In this document: piece after piece, positions 34,436 through 44,421 of the stretch
Numbering within the stretch: the first letter of the stretch is position 1
Layout of the letters: the number at the start of each line of letters is the position of its first letter
Assembly: GCF_002080045.1 (NCBI RefSeq)
Contig: NZ_MUIN01000013.1
Span: forward strand, 36,412 to 100,411
DNA length: 64,000 nucleotides
Reading direction: 5' to 3'
Origin: Pseudomonas sp. Bc-h
GTDB lineage: Bacteria; Pseudomonadota; Gammaproteobacteria; Pseudomonadales; Pseudomonadaceae
The notes under the pieces: model-generated
The model's database searches: none
What the model saw: only the letters and a program-made list of their open reading frames with translations
Told to the model about the DNA's origin: nothing
Position numbers and translations under genes: made by a program

Positions 34436-37400
34436 GCTGCGATTACGTCGAGTTGCACTGCCTGTCCAACTTCAGCTTTCAGCGTGGGGCGTCCAGCGCC
34501 AGGGAGTTGTTCGAGCGCGCGAAGCAGCATGGCTACAAGGCTTTGGCGATCACCGATGAATGCACCCTCGCCGGAATAGTGCGAGCGTGGCAAGCAGCAC
34601 AGGATTGCGAACTGCCGTTGATCATCGGCAGCGAGATCTCCATCGAGAACGGCCCGAAAGTGGTGCTGCTGGTGGAGAATCTGGCGGGCTATCAGGCTCT
34701 GTGCGGTTTGATCACCCAAGGCCGACGGCGCAGCAAGAAGGGTGAGTACCGGTTATTGCGCGAAGACCTTCAGCGACCGGTTGCGGGCCTGCTGGCGCTG
34801 TGGGTTCCGGATCTGGATCAGCGCGCCGAGGTGCTCGAGGAGCAAGGGCACTGGTTGCGGGAAATCTTTGGGCAGTCTCTGTGGCTGAGCGTGCAGCTCC
34901 ACTGTGGCCCGGACGATCAGAAACGGCTGTCGATGCTGCTCGCATTGGCACGCATGCACGGGATTCCCGCCGTAGCCAGTGGTGATGTTCATATGCATGC
35001 CCGAGGCCGGCGCGCGTTGCAGGACACCATGACCGCCGTGCGCCATCACACCACCGTGGCCGAGGCCGGGCATCGGCTGTTTGCCAATGGCGAGCGGCAT
35101 TTGCGTCCGCGATCAGTACTGGCGCAGTTGTATCCGCCGCACTTGCTGGCCGAGACCCTTAACATTGCCCGGCGCTGCACCTTCGATCTGGGCCAGTTGC
35201 GTTACGAGTACCCCCGCGAACTGGTGCCCGCCGATCAGACACCCAGCAGCTGGCTGCGGCACCTCACCGAGAAGGGCGCGCGCTGGCGTTGGCCCGCAGG
35301 TGTGCCCGCCGTGGCACGGGCGAACATCGAGAAAGAACTGAAAATCATCGCCACGATGAAGTACGAAAGCTACTTCCTCACCGTGCACGACATCGTCAAC
35401 TTTGCCCGCGAGAAGAGCATTCTCTGTCAGGGCCGAGGCTCGGCGGCCAACTCGACGGTGTGTTTCGCGCTGGGCATCACCGAGCTGGATCCGGCGAACA
35501 GCAATCTGCTGTTCGAGCGCTTCATCTCCGAAGAACGCAACGAGCCGCCGGACATCGACGTCGATTTCGAGCACGAACGGCGCGAAGAAGTCATTCAATA
35601 TGTGTTTCGGCGTTATGGTCGGGGCAGGGCGGCGCTCACCGCTGTCGCCAGCACCTATCACGGCGCGGGTGCGGTGCGCGATGTCGCACGGGTGCTGGGT
35701 TTGCCCCCGGACCAGATCAACGCCCTGGCCGATTGCTTCAGCCGCTGGAGCGACAGCATGCCGCCAGCCGAGCGCCTGCGCGAATGTGGTTTCGAGCCCG
35801 ACAGCCCGGTGTTGCGCCGGGTCCTGACCCTGACCGGCGAACTGATCGGCTTCCCTCGTCATCTTTCCCAGCATCCCGGTGGTTTCGTGATTTCCGAGCA
35901 CCCGCTGGAAACGTTGGTGCCAGTTGAAAACGCGGCCATGGCCGACCGCACGATCATTCAATGGGACAAGGACGATCTGGACCTCGTGGGGCTGCTCAAG
36001 GTCGATATTCTGGCCTTGGGCATGCTCAGTGCATTGCGCCGCACCTTCGATCTGATCGAACTTCACCGGCACCAGCGCTGGACCATCGCCACGCTTCCGG
36101 GTGAGGACGCACCGACCTACGAAATGATCAGCCGCGCCGACACCGTCGGCGTGTTTCAGATCGAGTCCCGGGCGCAGATGTCGATGTTGCCGCGCCTTCA
36201 GCCGAGGAGTTTTTATGATCTGGTGATTGAAGTGGCCATCGTGCGCCCCGGCCCGATTCAGGGCGACATGGTGCATCCGTTTCTGCGGCGCAGGAACAAA
36301 GAGGAGCCCGTCACTTATCCTTCCGAAGAGCTCAGGGCAGTGTTCGAGCGCACACTCGGCGTGCCTTTGTTCCAGGAGCAGGTCATGCAGCTGGCGATCG
36401 TTGCCGCTGACTATTCGCCCGGCGAGGCCGACCAGTTGCGCCGCTCCATGGCTGCCTGGAAACGTCACGGCGGGCTGGAACCCCATCGCCTTCGACTCAG
36501 CGAACGGATGAAGGAAAAGGGCTACTCGGATGAATTCATTCAGCGGATTTTCGAGCAGATCAAGGGCTTCGGCAGCTATGGTTTTCCCGAGTCCCACGCC
36601 GCCAGTTTCGCGCTGTTGACCTACGCCAGTTGCTGGCTCAAATGCCACGAGCCTGCCGCCTTCACCTGCGCGCTGATCAACAGTTGGCCCATGGGGTTCT
36701 ACAGCCCTGATCAGTTGTTGCAGGACGCCCGTCGTCACCACATCGAAGTGCGTCCGGTGGATGTGCGCTACAGCGACTGGGACTGTTCGCTGGAACCGGT
36801 CGAAACCCCCGAATACACCCGCAATCTGGCGATCCGCATGGGGCTGCGGATGATCCGTGGTTTTCGTGAGGACGACGCGCGCCGCATCGAACAGTCGCGC
36901 AGTCAGCGGCCATTCAAGGATGTCACCGACCTGTGCGTGCGCGCGGATCTGGACAATCGCGCCCGTGCGTCGCTGGCCGATTCCGGGGCATTGCGCGGGC
37001 TGGTGGGGCATCGTCATCGCGCGCGCTGGGAGATCGCCGGCGTTGAAGTGCAGCGACCCTTGTTTGGCGATGACTGCTTTGGTGAAGAAGCGCAGGTGCC
37101 TTTGCCATTGCCCAGCGTGGCCCAGGATCTGGTGGCCGATTACGACACCCTCGGCACCACATTGGGCCCGCACCCGCTCGCCTTGTTGCGCACCAAACTG
37201 GCGGCGAAGCGCTTTCGCAGTTCGAAAGATCTGCTGACCGAGGAGCATGGGCGCAGCTTCAGCGTGTCGGGGCTGGTGGTGGGACGGCAACGGCCCGGTA
37301 CGGCTAGCGGCGTGACCTTCGTCACCCTTGAGGACGAACACGGCATGATCAACGTGGTGGTCTGGCGCGACCTGGCGGAGCGTCAGCGCAAGGTGTTGGT

Positions 37401-37533
37401 GGGGTCGCAATTGATGCAGGTGTTCGGCAAGTTCGAGTACCAGAAAGGCGTCCGCCACATCATCGCCCAACGGCTGTTCGACCTGACCCCGCTGCTCACC
37501 GGGCTGGATGTGCGCAGCCGGGATTTCAAGTGA
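34432..37533 (+). CDS. dnaE2: Error-prone DNA polymerase DnaE2 (ImuC)
   Basis: This 1,033-residue C-family polymerase has an N-terminal PHP domain (YVELHCLSNFSFQRGAS), the catalytic acidic block PPDIDVDFEHERR near residue 378, and the palm motif CQGRGSAANSTVCF. The C-terminal OB fold is FVTLEDEHGMINVVVW. It extends primers past DNA damage at the cost of mutation. It starts in an ATGA overlap with imuB and is full length. Confidence 0.95.
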   Translation: MSCDYVELHCLSNFSFQRGASSARELFERAKQHGYKALAITDECTLAGIVRAWQAAQDCELPLIIGSEISIENGPKVVLLVENLAGYQALCGLITQGRRRSKKGEYRLLREDLQRPVAGLLALWVPDLDQRAEVLEEQGHWLREIFGQSLWLSVQLHCGPDDQKRLSMLLALARMHGIPAVASGDVHMHARGRRALQDTMTAVRHHTTVAEAGHRLFANGERHLRPRSVLAQLYPPHLLAETLNIARRCTFDLGQLRYEYPRELVPADQTPSSWLRHLTEKGARWRWPAGVPAVARANIEKELKIIATMKYESYFLTVHDIVNFAREKSILCQGRGSAANSTVCFALGITELDPANSNLLFERFISEERNEPPDIDVDFEHERREEVIQYVFRRYGRGRAALTAVASTYHGAGAVRDVARVLGLPPDQINALADCFSRWSDSMPPAERLRECGFEPDSPVLRRVLTLTGELIGFPRHLSQHPGGFVISEHPLETLVPVENAAMADRTIIQWDKDDLDLVGLLKVDILALGMLSALRRTFDLIELHRHQRWTIATLPGEDAPTYEMISRADTVGVFQIESRAQMSMLPRLQPRSFYDLVIEVAIVRPGPIQGDMVHPFLRRRNKEEPVTYPSEELRAVFERTLGVPLFQEQVMQLAIVAADYSPGEADQLRRSMAAWKRHGGLEPHRLRLSERMKEKGYSDEFIQRIFEQIKGFGSYGFPESHAASFALLTYASCWLKCHEPAAFTCALINSWPMGFYSPDQLLQDARRHHIEVRPVDVRYSDWDCSLEPVETPEYTRNLAIRMGLRMIRGFREDDARRIEQSRSQRPFKDVTDLCVRADLDNRARASLADSGALRGLVGHRHRARWEIAGVEVQRPLFGDDCFGEEAQVPLPLPSVAQDLVADYDTLGTTLGPHPLALLRTKLAAKRFRSSKDLLTEEHGRSFSVSGLVVGRQRPGTASGVTFVTLEDEHGMINVVVWRDLAERQRKVLVGSQLMQVFGKFEYQKGVRHIIAQRLFDLTPLLTGLDVRSRDFK

Positions 37534-38021
37534 TACTCAACCGTCGTTGCAGCTGGCGGCCAGACGTCGGCCGCGCCTTTCCTGAACCTTGAGCCAGTCG
37601 CCTAGAGTCGAGTCGGGATAAACATCGAAATCCCCGGTCCACCCGGCACGCTGATGGTAGATGAACTGCCTGACACACCGCCTTCGCCACTGTCGCACAG
37701 CTCCAGCAGCTCCCACAGGTATTGAGTTGTGCCGACGACCCGCGCTTCTACACGGTCCTGTGGGAGACGCCGGAGGTCACGACGGCAGCGAAGCGGTGTG
37801 TCAGTTATAGAGGAACTGCCTGACACACCGCCTTCGCCACTGTCGCACAGCTCCAGCAGCTCCCACAGGTATTGCGTTGTGCCAACGATCCGCGCTTCTA
37901 CACGGTCCTGTGGGAGACGCCGGAGGTCACGACGGCAGCGAAGCGGTGTGTCAGTTATAGAGGAACTGCCTCACACACCGCCTTCGCCACTGTCTTAACC
38001 CCCAGACGCGCTAAAGGATTT
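37534..38021. repeat. 150-base tandem direct repeat after dnaE2
   Basis: Units start at 37663, 37813 and 37963 (GAACTGCCTGACACACCGCC), exactly 150 bases apart; two are complete and the third is about 32 bases long. Copies differ at only a few bases. Inside each unit, CTGACACACCGC is mirrored by GCGGTGTGTCAG and CTCCCACAGG by CCTGTGGGAG, so each can fold. The period is a multiple of three and leaves a spurious open frame. No gene is supported in this gap. Confidence 0.85.
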
Positions 38022-39020
38022 CTAAACCTCGACCTTCACTGCACGCCCGGTCTTGATCGATTCCAGCGCGCAGTTCGCCAGATGCAGCGCCTTCAAGCCA
38101 TCCCGCGCGTTGGTCGGCAACGGCTCGTCGGCGCGCACGGCGTCGATGAACTGGTTCAACTCATTGCGGTACGAGTCGGCGTAGCGCTCCAGGAAGAAAT
38201 TCAGCAGCGGCTCGCGCACCTCGGTCTGGCTGGCGCTGTAGCTGCGCACGGTACTCGGCCGATGGTTGTCGTTGAGGATCATGCCTTTGGAACCGAACAC
38301 TTCCAGGCGCTGGTCGTAGCCATAAACCGCTTCGCGGCAGCAGTTGATGTGGCATTGCTTGCCCGAGGCGGTGCGCAACAGCACCATCACGCTGTCCCAG
38401 TCGTCCAGTTGCGCCAACGCAGGCTCCACCAGGCGGCTGGCAATGGCGAATACCTCAACCGGTTCTTCGCCCAGCAGGGTGCGCGCGGTGTCGAAATCGT
38501 GGATGGTCATGTCGCGGAAAATGCCGCCGGAGTGTTTGAGGTTGTCCAGCGAGGCCAGCCCCGGATCGCGGCTGGTGATTACCACCTGACGTACCTCGCC
38601 GATGCTGCCCTCGGCGATTGCCTTGCGCATCTGCAAGGTGTCCGGGTCGAAGCGACGGTTAAAGCCGAGCATGACTTTGCCATTCAGGCGCTCGACATCC
38701 TCAACCGCTTGCGCCGCCTTGCCGAAATCCAGGTCGATGGGTTTCTCGCAGAGCACCGGTTTGCCCAGCTTGACCGCACGCAGCATGTAATCGATGTGGG
38801 TGTCGGTGTGGGTGCCGATCACCACCGCATCGACGTCGTCGCGGGCAATCGCTTCGGCGCAGTCATAGGCGGCAGCACAACCCAGTTTCGCCGCCAGCGT
38901 GTCGACGCCTTCGCGCCATGGGTCGGCGATCACCGACAGTTGCACATCAGGGTTGGCCGCGACGTTGGCCGCGTGGATGTTGGCGATGCGGCCTGCGCCG
39001 AGAACTGCGATGCGTAGCAT
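38022..39020 (-). CDS. iolG: Inositol 2-dehydrogenase (Gfo/Idh/MocA family)
   Basis: This 332-residue NAD-dependent dehydrogenase has the Rossmann motif VLGAGRIANIH, the family-defining CEKPIDLD with catalytic Lys, and GGIFRDMTIHDFD with the active-site Asp/His pair. It resembles rhizobial IdhA/IolG most closely; MocA-type rhizopine dehydrogenases are related. The start at 39020 has AGGAG 8 bases upstream. It is followed upstream by a LacI regulator gene on the same strand. Confidence 0.87.
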   Translation of the reverse strand: MLRIAVLGAGRIANIHAANVAANPDVQLSVIADPWREGVDTLAAKLGCAAAYDCAEAIARDDVDAVVIGTHTDTHIDYMLRAVKLGKPVLCEKPIDLDFGKAAQAVEDVERLNGKVMLGFNRRFDPDTLQMRKAIAEGSIGEVRQVVITSRDPGLASLDNLKHSGGIFRDMTIHDFDTARTLLGEEPVEVFAIASRLVEPALAQLDDWDSVMVLLRTASGKQCHINCCREAVYGYDQRLEVFGSKGMILNDNHRPSTVRSYSASQTEVREPLLNFFLERYADSYRNELNQFIDAVRADEPLPTNARDGLKALHLANCALESIKTGRAVKVEV

Positions 39021-39092
39021 GGGTGGATCTCCTGGGATTGTTGTTGTCGGGTAGATCGGTTGCGGGTGTCGATTTCGGGGTTGAAACAATAT

Positions 39093-40118
39093 TCAGTGCG
39101 CCAGGTTGAACGGCGTGACGATCTGCACCTGTGAGGCGGGGATCGGATCGACCTTCCAAAGGCGATGGAACTGCAGGATGTGCAGGAACGCATGGCGGGC
39201 GTCGACCTGCAGGTTGTGATCGATGATCGCGGCGATTTTTTCCTCGGCGAGCAACTGCCGGTTTTCCTGATCCAGATCGTGACCAATGAATACTGCGAGC
39301 TCGCGATCGAGCGCCGCGAAGGCATCGACGATGGCGCGGTTGCCGCCCCCGACGCTGTAGATGGCCTTGATCGAAGGGTTGGCCTTCAACGCCTGAGTCA
39401 CCCGCTCCAGCGTGGGCTCATAAACGCCGAGCCCACCGGTGATGTCGACCACCCGAAGATGCGGCGCACGGCTGCGCAGCCAGGTGCGAAATCCCATCTC
39501 GCGCTCTTCTTCGCCACGAAACAACTCACTGCTGATCACCACGGCGACGTCCTGCGCGACCTTGTCCAGCCAGCTCGCCATCAGGTAGGCAGCGGTTTGC
39601 CCGGCGGTGCGGTTGTCCATGCCGATGTAGCCGATGCGCTCGCTCTGAGGCAGGTCGGACACCAGCGTCACCACCGGAACACCGGCCGCCGTTACCTGAT
39701 TCACCGCTTCGTTGATCTGCGGTTCATCGGCGGCCTTGAGGATCAGGCCCTGACTGCCTTTGCCCGCGCAGCGCAGGATCAGGTCATGCATCTGCTGGGT
39801 GTCGATCTCCTGGTACATGTGTAAACGCGGAAAGATGCGGAACGGCGCCAGGCTGCCCAGTTGCGCATGAATGGCTTCCTGCACCGCGTCGCTGAAGCGT
39901 TTCGGGGTGTGCAGGATGATGTCGATGTGAAAGGTGCGGCCCACGGCGGGTCCGGATTTTTCCTGGGCTTCCAGTTCTTCCAGGGCTTGCTGGATGCGCC
40001 GGTTGGTCTGGTAATGCACGCTGCCGCGCTCATGCAGAACACGGTCGACCGTGGCTTTGCTGACACCCGCCTGGGCGGCGATCTGCTTGATGGAAAAACG
40101 TCTGGCGCGGTCGAGCAT
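39093..40118 (-). CDS. LacI-family regulator with sugar-binding domain (first)
   Basis: This 341-residue protein has an N-terminal HTH (SIKQIAAQAGVSKATVDRVLHERG) and a periplasmic-binding-protein type domain of the Peripla_BP_4 kind. The VDRVL hinge wording is shared with the second LacI protein in this island. It is divergent from the SDR-dioxygenase pair and upstream of iolG, so it probably controls both. Confidence 0.88.
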   Translation of the reverse strand: MLDRARRFSIKQIAAQAGVSKATVDRVLHERGSVHYQTNRRIQQALEELEAQEKSGPAVGRTFHIDIILHTPKRFSDAVQEAIHAQLGSLAPFRIFPRLHMYQEIDTQQMHDLILRCAGKGSQGLILKAADEPQINEAVNQVTAAGVPVVTLVSDLPQSERIGYIGMDNRTAGQTAAYLMASWLDKVAQDVAVVISSELFRGEEEREMGFRTWLRSRAPHLRVVDITGGLGVYEPTLERVTQALKANPSIKAIYSVGGGNRAIVDAFAALDRELAVFIGHDLDQENRQLLAEEKIAAIIDHNLQVDARHAFLHILQFHRLWKVDPIPASQVQIVTPFNLAH

Positions 40119-40197
40119 GGGAATCCCCTGAGCCTCTGCTGAGGTCTTGTTGAGGTCGATTCGGGCCTCTGTGAGGTGATCGCAATGCTAGTCTCAG

Positions 40198-40220
40198 TTC
40201 CATTCGTTGTACAGATGGAA
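40198..40220. promoter_or_regulatory. Inverted repeat upstream of the SDR gene
   Basis: Arms TTCCAT and ATGGAA are perfect and 11 bases apart, in the 163-base divergent region between the LacI and SDR genes. It is a possible operator; the long spacer makes this weak. Confidence 0.3.
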
Positions 40221-40281
40221 ATTAAATTCTATTGTCATGACGATTACCCGCAGCCAAAAACAACAACAGCAGGAGACAGGC

Positions 40282-41139
40282 ATGTCAGCATTGGATCTTT
40301 CTACCTCGTTCACCGGTCGTTATTTCGTCGTCACCGGCAGCACCCAAGGCTTGGGCGCCGCGGTGGCCCATACCCTCGCGCAACGCGGCGCGGCGGGGCT
40401 GATCATTTGCGGTCGCAGCCGCGACAAGGGCGAACAGCAGGTGCGTCAACTGGCTGAACTGGACTGCCAGGCCTTTTTCGTCGAAGCCGACATGGAGAAC
40501 GTCGACGACTGCCGCCGGGTCGTCGCTGCCGCCAAGGCACATTTCGGTACGGTTCACGGCCTGGTCAACTGCGCCGGGATGTCGGATCGCGGCAGCATCA
40601 TCGACACCTCACCGGAGCTGTTCGACCGCATCTTCGCGGTCAACGTCAAGGCGCCGTTTTTCCTCATGCAGGAATGCATCAAGCTGATGATCGCCAATAA
40701 TGTCGAAGGCTCGATCGTCAGCATTCTCAGCGTCTCCGGCCATGGCGGGCAGTCGTTCCTGTCGGGGTATGCCGCATCCAAGGGCGCACTGGCCGTCCTG
40801 ACCAAGAACGTCGCCTTCAGCACCTTGCGCAATCGCATCCGGGTCAACGGCCTGAACATCGGCTGGATGGACACGCCTCACGAAGACCAGATCCAGCGCC
40901 AGTACCACGGTGCCGACGACGGCTGGCTTGCACGCGCCGAAGCCCAGGCACCGTTCGGCCGCTTGCTCAAACCTCAGGAAGTGGCCAACAGCGTCGCGTA
41001 TCTGCTGTCCGATCAATCCGGGATGACCACTGGCGCCGTGATCGATATGGAGCAGGGCATCATGGGCTGTGGCGATGGCTCGACCCCGCGTCCGGATGCA
41101 CCGCTGACGCTGGAAGGGGTCGCCGGAGTCGGGCTGTGA
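40282..41139 (+). CDS. Short-chain dehydrogenase/reductase
   Basis: This 285-residue SDR has the cofactor motif TGSTQGLGAAVA, NCAGMSD, catalytic Ser in SILSVSG and YAASKGA (Tyr/Lys). The ATG at 40282 is preceded by AGGAG. It overlaps the dioxygenase gene by 4 bases. A polyol or sugar-alcohol substrate is likely from context, not from sequence. Confidence 0.88.
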   Translation: MSALDLSTSFTGRYFVVTGSTQGLGAAVAHTLAQRGAAGLIICGRSRDKGEQQVRQLAELDCQAFFVEADMENVDDCRRVVAAAKAHFGTVHGLVNCAGMSDRGSIIDTSPELFDRIFAVNVKAPFFLMQECIKLMIANNVEGSIVSILSVSGHGGQSFLSGYAASKGALAVLTKNVAFSTLRNRIRVNGLNIGWMDTPHEDQIQRQYHGADDGWLARAEAQAPFGRLLKPQEVANSVAYLLSDQSGMTTGAVIDMEQGIMGCGDGSTPRPDAPLTLEGVAGVGL

Positions 41140-42287
41140 GCCTGTTTGCAACATCCCGGGACATCGACGTCGGGGCGTTCGCCGCGCTGTGCGAGCAGCG
41201 GGTAAATCTCGCGGACTTTCCCCTCGCGCAAGAGGTGGTCAGCGGCGTGGTGATCTACGACGCCAACACGCTTCGGGCTGCCGCCGAGCGGGATCGAGAG
41301 GGAACGCTGAGCGAGCTTCACGCTGTATTCCGCGATGGCTCAGGTGTTATGGCAGTACGTAATACGTATCCTGATTTGTCGGTTATCGACCGCCAGAGCG
41401 AGGTGTTCCGCCAGATCATCGCGGCTGAAGCGCAGAGCGTGGTACGCGCCGACCATTTCGCCAAGGCCGGGGCCAATCAGCGGATCTGGAACTCGTTGCA
41501 GAAGGCGGCCGAACATTCACCGGATTCGTTCATCGAGTATTACGCCAATCCGTTGCTCGGCCTGATTGCCGAGGCCTGGCTGGGGCCCTGGTTTCAGGCC
41601 ACGGCGCAGGTCAATGTGGTGACGCCGGGCGGGCAGGCGCAACAGCCTCACCGCGACTATCACCTGGGGTTCCAGAGCGATGAAGTGGCCGCGCGTTTCC
41701 CGCTGCCGATGCATCGGCTGTCACAGAACCTGACCCTGCAAGGGGCGGTGGCGCACACCGACATGCCGCTGGAGACGGGGCCGACGCTGTTGTTGCCGTT
41801 CTCTCAGCACTATGAGTTGGGCTATCTGGCGTGGCGTGATCCAGCGTTCATCGACTACTTTGCCGCTCACGCGATTCAGGTCCCGTTGAACAAGGGCGAT
41901 CTGCTGTTCTTCAACCCGGCGCTGTTTCATGCGGCGGGAACCAATCGCACGACGGACCAGTTTCGCATGGCCAATCTGCTGCAGATTTCCTCGGCGTTCG
42001 GCAAGCCGATGGAAACAGTCAACCGTGACAAGATGATGCTGGCGTTGTATCCCGTGATGCTCAAACGGCTGGAGCAGGGCGAGCTGAACGAGGAGGGCAT
42101 GCACGCGGTGATCGCCATGAGTGCGGACGGCTATTCGTTCCCCACCAACCTGGACACCGATCCGCCGCTGCACGGCATGGCGCCACAGACCGGACAGCAG
42201 TTGATGGCACTGGCTCTGGGTGAACGATGGGAGGCTGGACGGTTTGCCGAGGCGGTGGAGGCGATGCGGGTCAAGCGGCTGGCTTGA
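41136..42287 (+). CDS. Phytanoyl-CoA dioxygenase (PhyH) family Fe(II)/2-oxoglutarate oxygenase
   Basis: The protein has 383 residues and a GTG start inside a GTGA overlap with the SDR stop. Iron ligands are visible as QPHRDYH (HXD) and FHAAGTNRT (second His, then the Arg that holds 2-oxoglutarate). It would hydroxylate or dealkylate a small molecule, with the SDR oxidising the alcohol. Its location between two LacI genes suggests a sugar or inositol derivative. Confidence 0.85.
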   Translation: MSLFATSRDIDVGAFAALCEQRVNLADFPLAQEVVSGVVIYDANTLRAAAERDREGTLSELHAVFRDGSGVMAVRNTYPDLSVIDRQSEVFRQIIAAEAQSVVRADHFAKAGANQRIWNSLQKAAEHSPDSFIEYYANPLLGLIAEAWLGPWFQATAQVNVVTPGGQAQQPHRDYHLGFQSDEVAARFPLPMHRLSQNLTLQGAVAHTDMPLETGPTLLLPFSQHYELGYLAWRDPAFIDYFAAHAIQVPLNKGDLLFFNPALFHAAGTNRTTDQFRMANLLQISSAFGKPMETVNRDKMMLALYPVMLKRLEQGELNEEGMHAVIAMSADGYSFPTNLDTDPPLHGMAPQTGQQLMALALGERWEAGRFAEAVEAMRVKRLA

Positions 42288-43303
42288 GGCTGGTTTACAG
42301 AGGATCTGGCGACCACTGAACCTGTGGGAGGGAGCTTGCTCGAGAAGGCACAGTGTCAGTGACAACTGCACTGGCTGACATTTCGCCATTCGCGAGCAAG
42401 CTCCCTCCCACAATGATCGATGCGTGTCAGGTATTACGGTGCGCGACGGTCTGCTTCTGGCCGAAGGCCGTGGGAGGGAGCTTGCTCGAGAAGGCATAGT
42501 GTCAGTGACGACTGCACTGACTGACATTTCGCCATTCGCGAGCAAGCTCCCTCCCATGTGATCGATGTGTGTCAGGTATTACGGTGTGCGAAGGCGGCTT
42601 CTGGCCGAAGGCCGTGGGAGGGAGCTTGCTCGCGAAGGCGGTGTATCAGAAACAGAAATGTGTCAGACCGAATGCGTTCGCGAGCAAGCTCCCTCCCACG
42701 ATGATCGATGCGTGTCAGGTATTACGGTGTGCGACGGTCTGCTTCTGGCCGAAGGCCGTGGGAGTGAGCTTGCTCGCGAAGGCACAGTGTCAGTGACAAC
42801 CGCACTGGCTGACATTTCGCCATTCGCGAGCAAGCTCCCTCCCACGATGATCGATGCGTGTCAGCTATTACGGTGTGCGACGTTCTGCTTCTGGCCGAAG
42901 GCCGTGGGAGGGAGCTTGCTCGAGAAGGCATAGTGTCAGTGACGACTGCACTGACTGACATTTCGCCATTCGCGAGCAAGCTCCCTCCCATGTGATCGAT
43001 GTGTGTCAGGTATTACGGTGTGCGAAGGCGGCTTCTGGCCGAAGGCCGTGGGAGGGAGCTTGCTCGCGACGGCATAGTGTCAGTGACAACTGCACTGGCT
43101 GACATTTCGCCATTCGCGAGCAAGCTCCCTCCCACGATGATCGATGCGTGTCAGGTATTACGGTGCGCGAAGGTCTGCTTCTGGCCGAAGGCCGTGGGAG
43201 GGAGCTTGCTCGCGAAGGCGATGTATCAGAAACAGAAAGGTGGGAGACCGAATGCGTTCGCGAGCTGACTCCCCCCACAGCAGCACGCCACTCTAGTGCA
43301 TGT
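42288..43303. repeat. Array of seven palindromic repeat units
   Basis: Units begin at 42323, 42470, 42614, 42758, 42904, 43048 and 43194 with GTGGGAGGGAGCTTGCTCG (one has a base change), a period of 144-147 bases. Each unit also holds the inverse arm CGCGAGCAAGCTCCCTCCCA about 60-70 bases on. The linkers TATTACGGTGTGCGA and TCTGGCCGAAGGCC are shared. Two sub-types of inner segment occur: CAGTGTCAGTGACAAC and ATGTATCAGAAACAGAAA forms. The last unit is degenerate. There is no cas gene and no protein is supported. Confidence 0.9.
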
Positions 43304-44347
43304 TCAAATATTCTCCGGCGTCACGATCTGCAACGGCACCAGCACCCTGTGCCGTTGCGGGTCGATCTGCTCGGCGCCGGGCAATTGCACCATCAACTCG
43401 ATCAGCTCCTTGGCGATCAGGCGTGGCTGTGAGTCGATGACCAGGGTCACCAGGCCTTTGCGCATGGCCTGGCGCGATTCCACTGTGGGCTCCTGCAGAA
43501 TCACGCACATTGGCGGGCGCTGCGGTGTGGCCGCCAGCGCGCTGATCACGCCCTCGACACCGCCTCCCGCCACATAAATGCCGCGCAGGTCCGAGTGCCG
43601 GGCCAGCAAATCCAGGGTTGCCTCTTCGGTAATCGCACCATTGTCGAGGGTGACGATCGGCGGCAGCACGCGAAACTGCGGGGCCTTTTCCTCGAAGAAG
43701 CTGCGCACTCCGGCCTCACGTTGCTCATGCCCCAGAAACCGGTGCCCGCCAAGCATCACCGCCACGCTGCCGCCCGCCGGGTGCGACCCGTGGGCGATCA
43801 GCCAGCCGGCGGTACGCCCCACTTCATGGTTGTCGGTGCCGACATAAGCCCCCGGTTGCCGGGTCGGCAGCTCGGTCAGCAGCGACACCACTGGCACGCC
43901 TTGCTGCCGCACTTGCTCGATGGCTTCGATGACCAGTGGATGCTCGAAACTGACCAAGGCGATGCAGTCGCAGTGCTCGGCCATCTGATGAATCTGCCGG
44001 GCGATGGACTGAGGCGCGCGGTCGTGAATCAGCTTGACGTGGCAGACGATATTCGCCGCCCGTGCCTCCCGCGCCTGTTCGACAATGGCATCGCTCAGGG
44101 TCTTGTAGAAGGTCTGCGAAGTGCCCAGCAGCAGGAAGCCGAAGTGATAGGCGGGTTTCTTTTCATTGATGCGTTGCGAGATCAGGCGGGCGGCGAAATA
44201 ACCCACCGCTTCAGCGGCTTCATGGACCTTTTGCGCAGTGTCCGGATTGACCGGCGCACGGGCATTCAGCACTCGATCGACAGTGGCGACACTCAAGTTG
44301 GCATGCTGCGCAACGGTGGCGATGGTCGGGCGTTTCTTGTTATTCAT
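43304..44347 (-). CDS. LacI-family regulator (second)
   Basis: This 347-residue protein has the HTH TIATVAQHANLSVATVDRVLN and a sugar-binding-protein domain (YHFGFLLLGTSQTFY, then YVGTDNHEVGRTAGWLI). It is divergent from the MocD-MocE-MocF-like operon with 169 bases between, which hold two CG-centred palindromes. It probably represses that operon in the absence of its substrate. Confidence 0.9.
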   Translation of the reverse strand: MNNKKRPTIATVAQHANLSVATVDRVLNARAPVNPDTAQKVHEAAEAVGYFAARLISQRINEKKPAYHFGFLLLGTSQTFYKTLSDAIVEQAREARAANIVCHVKLIHDRAPQSIARQIHQMAEHCDCIALVSFEHPLVIEAIEQVRQQGVPVVSLLTELPTRQPGAYVGTDNHEVGRTAGWLIAHGSHPAGGSVAVMLGGHRFLGHEQREAGVRSFFEEKAPQFRVLPPIVTLDNGAITEEATLDLLARHSDLRGIYVAGGGVEGVISALAATPQRPPMCVILQEPTVESRQAMRKGLVTLVIDSQPRLIAKELIELMVQLPGAEQIDPQRHRVLVPLQIVTPENI

Positions 44348-44377
44348 ACTGCCCCTTGAAGATGGCTTGATAGAAAA

Positions 44378-44394
44378 CTATCAAGCGCTGACAG
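44378..44394. promoter_or_regulatory. LacI-type operator O1 before mocD-like gene
   Basis: CTATCAAGCGCTGACAG has the CG-centred core AAGCGCT common to LacI-family sites. An overlapping perfect inverted repeat (GCTTGATAG, four A, CTATCAAGC; 44365-44386) is also present. O1 and O2 cores are 44 bases apart. Confidence 0.55.
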
Positions 44395-44421
44395 CGCTGG
44401 ATGATAGCTTGAGAGAGAATA

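Noticed and set aside
35113..37470. A 785-codon open frame on the minus strand, opposite dnaE2
   Set aside because: It is fully inside the intact dnaE2 gene, antisense, with no recognisable domain.
37729..37998. An 89-codon frame with internally repeated protein sequence
   Set aside because: It arises because the 150-base repeat is a multiple of three. There is no ribosome site, and the frame falls in folding repeat DNA.
42323..43270. CRISPR array
   Set aside because: Unit length of about 145 bases, palindromic arms, similar 'spacers' and no cas genes. It is a REP-type array.
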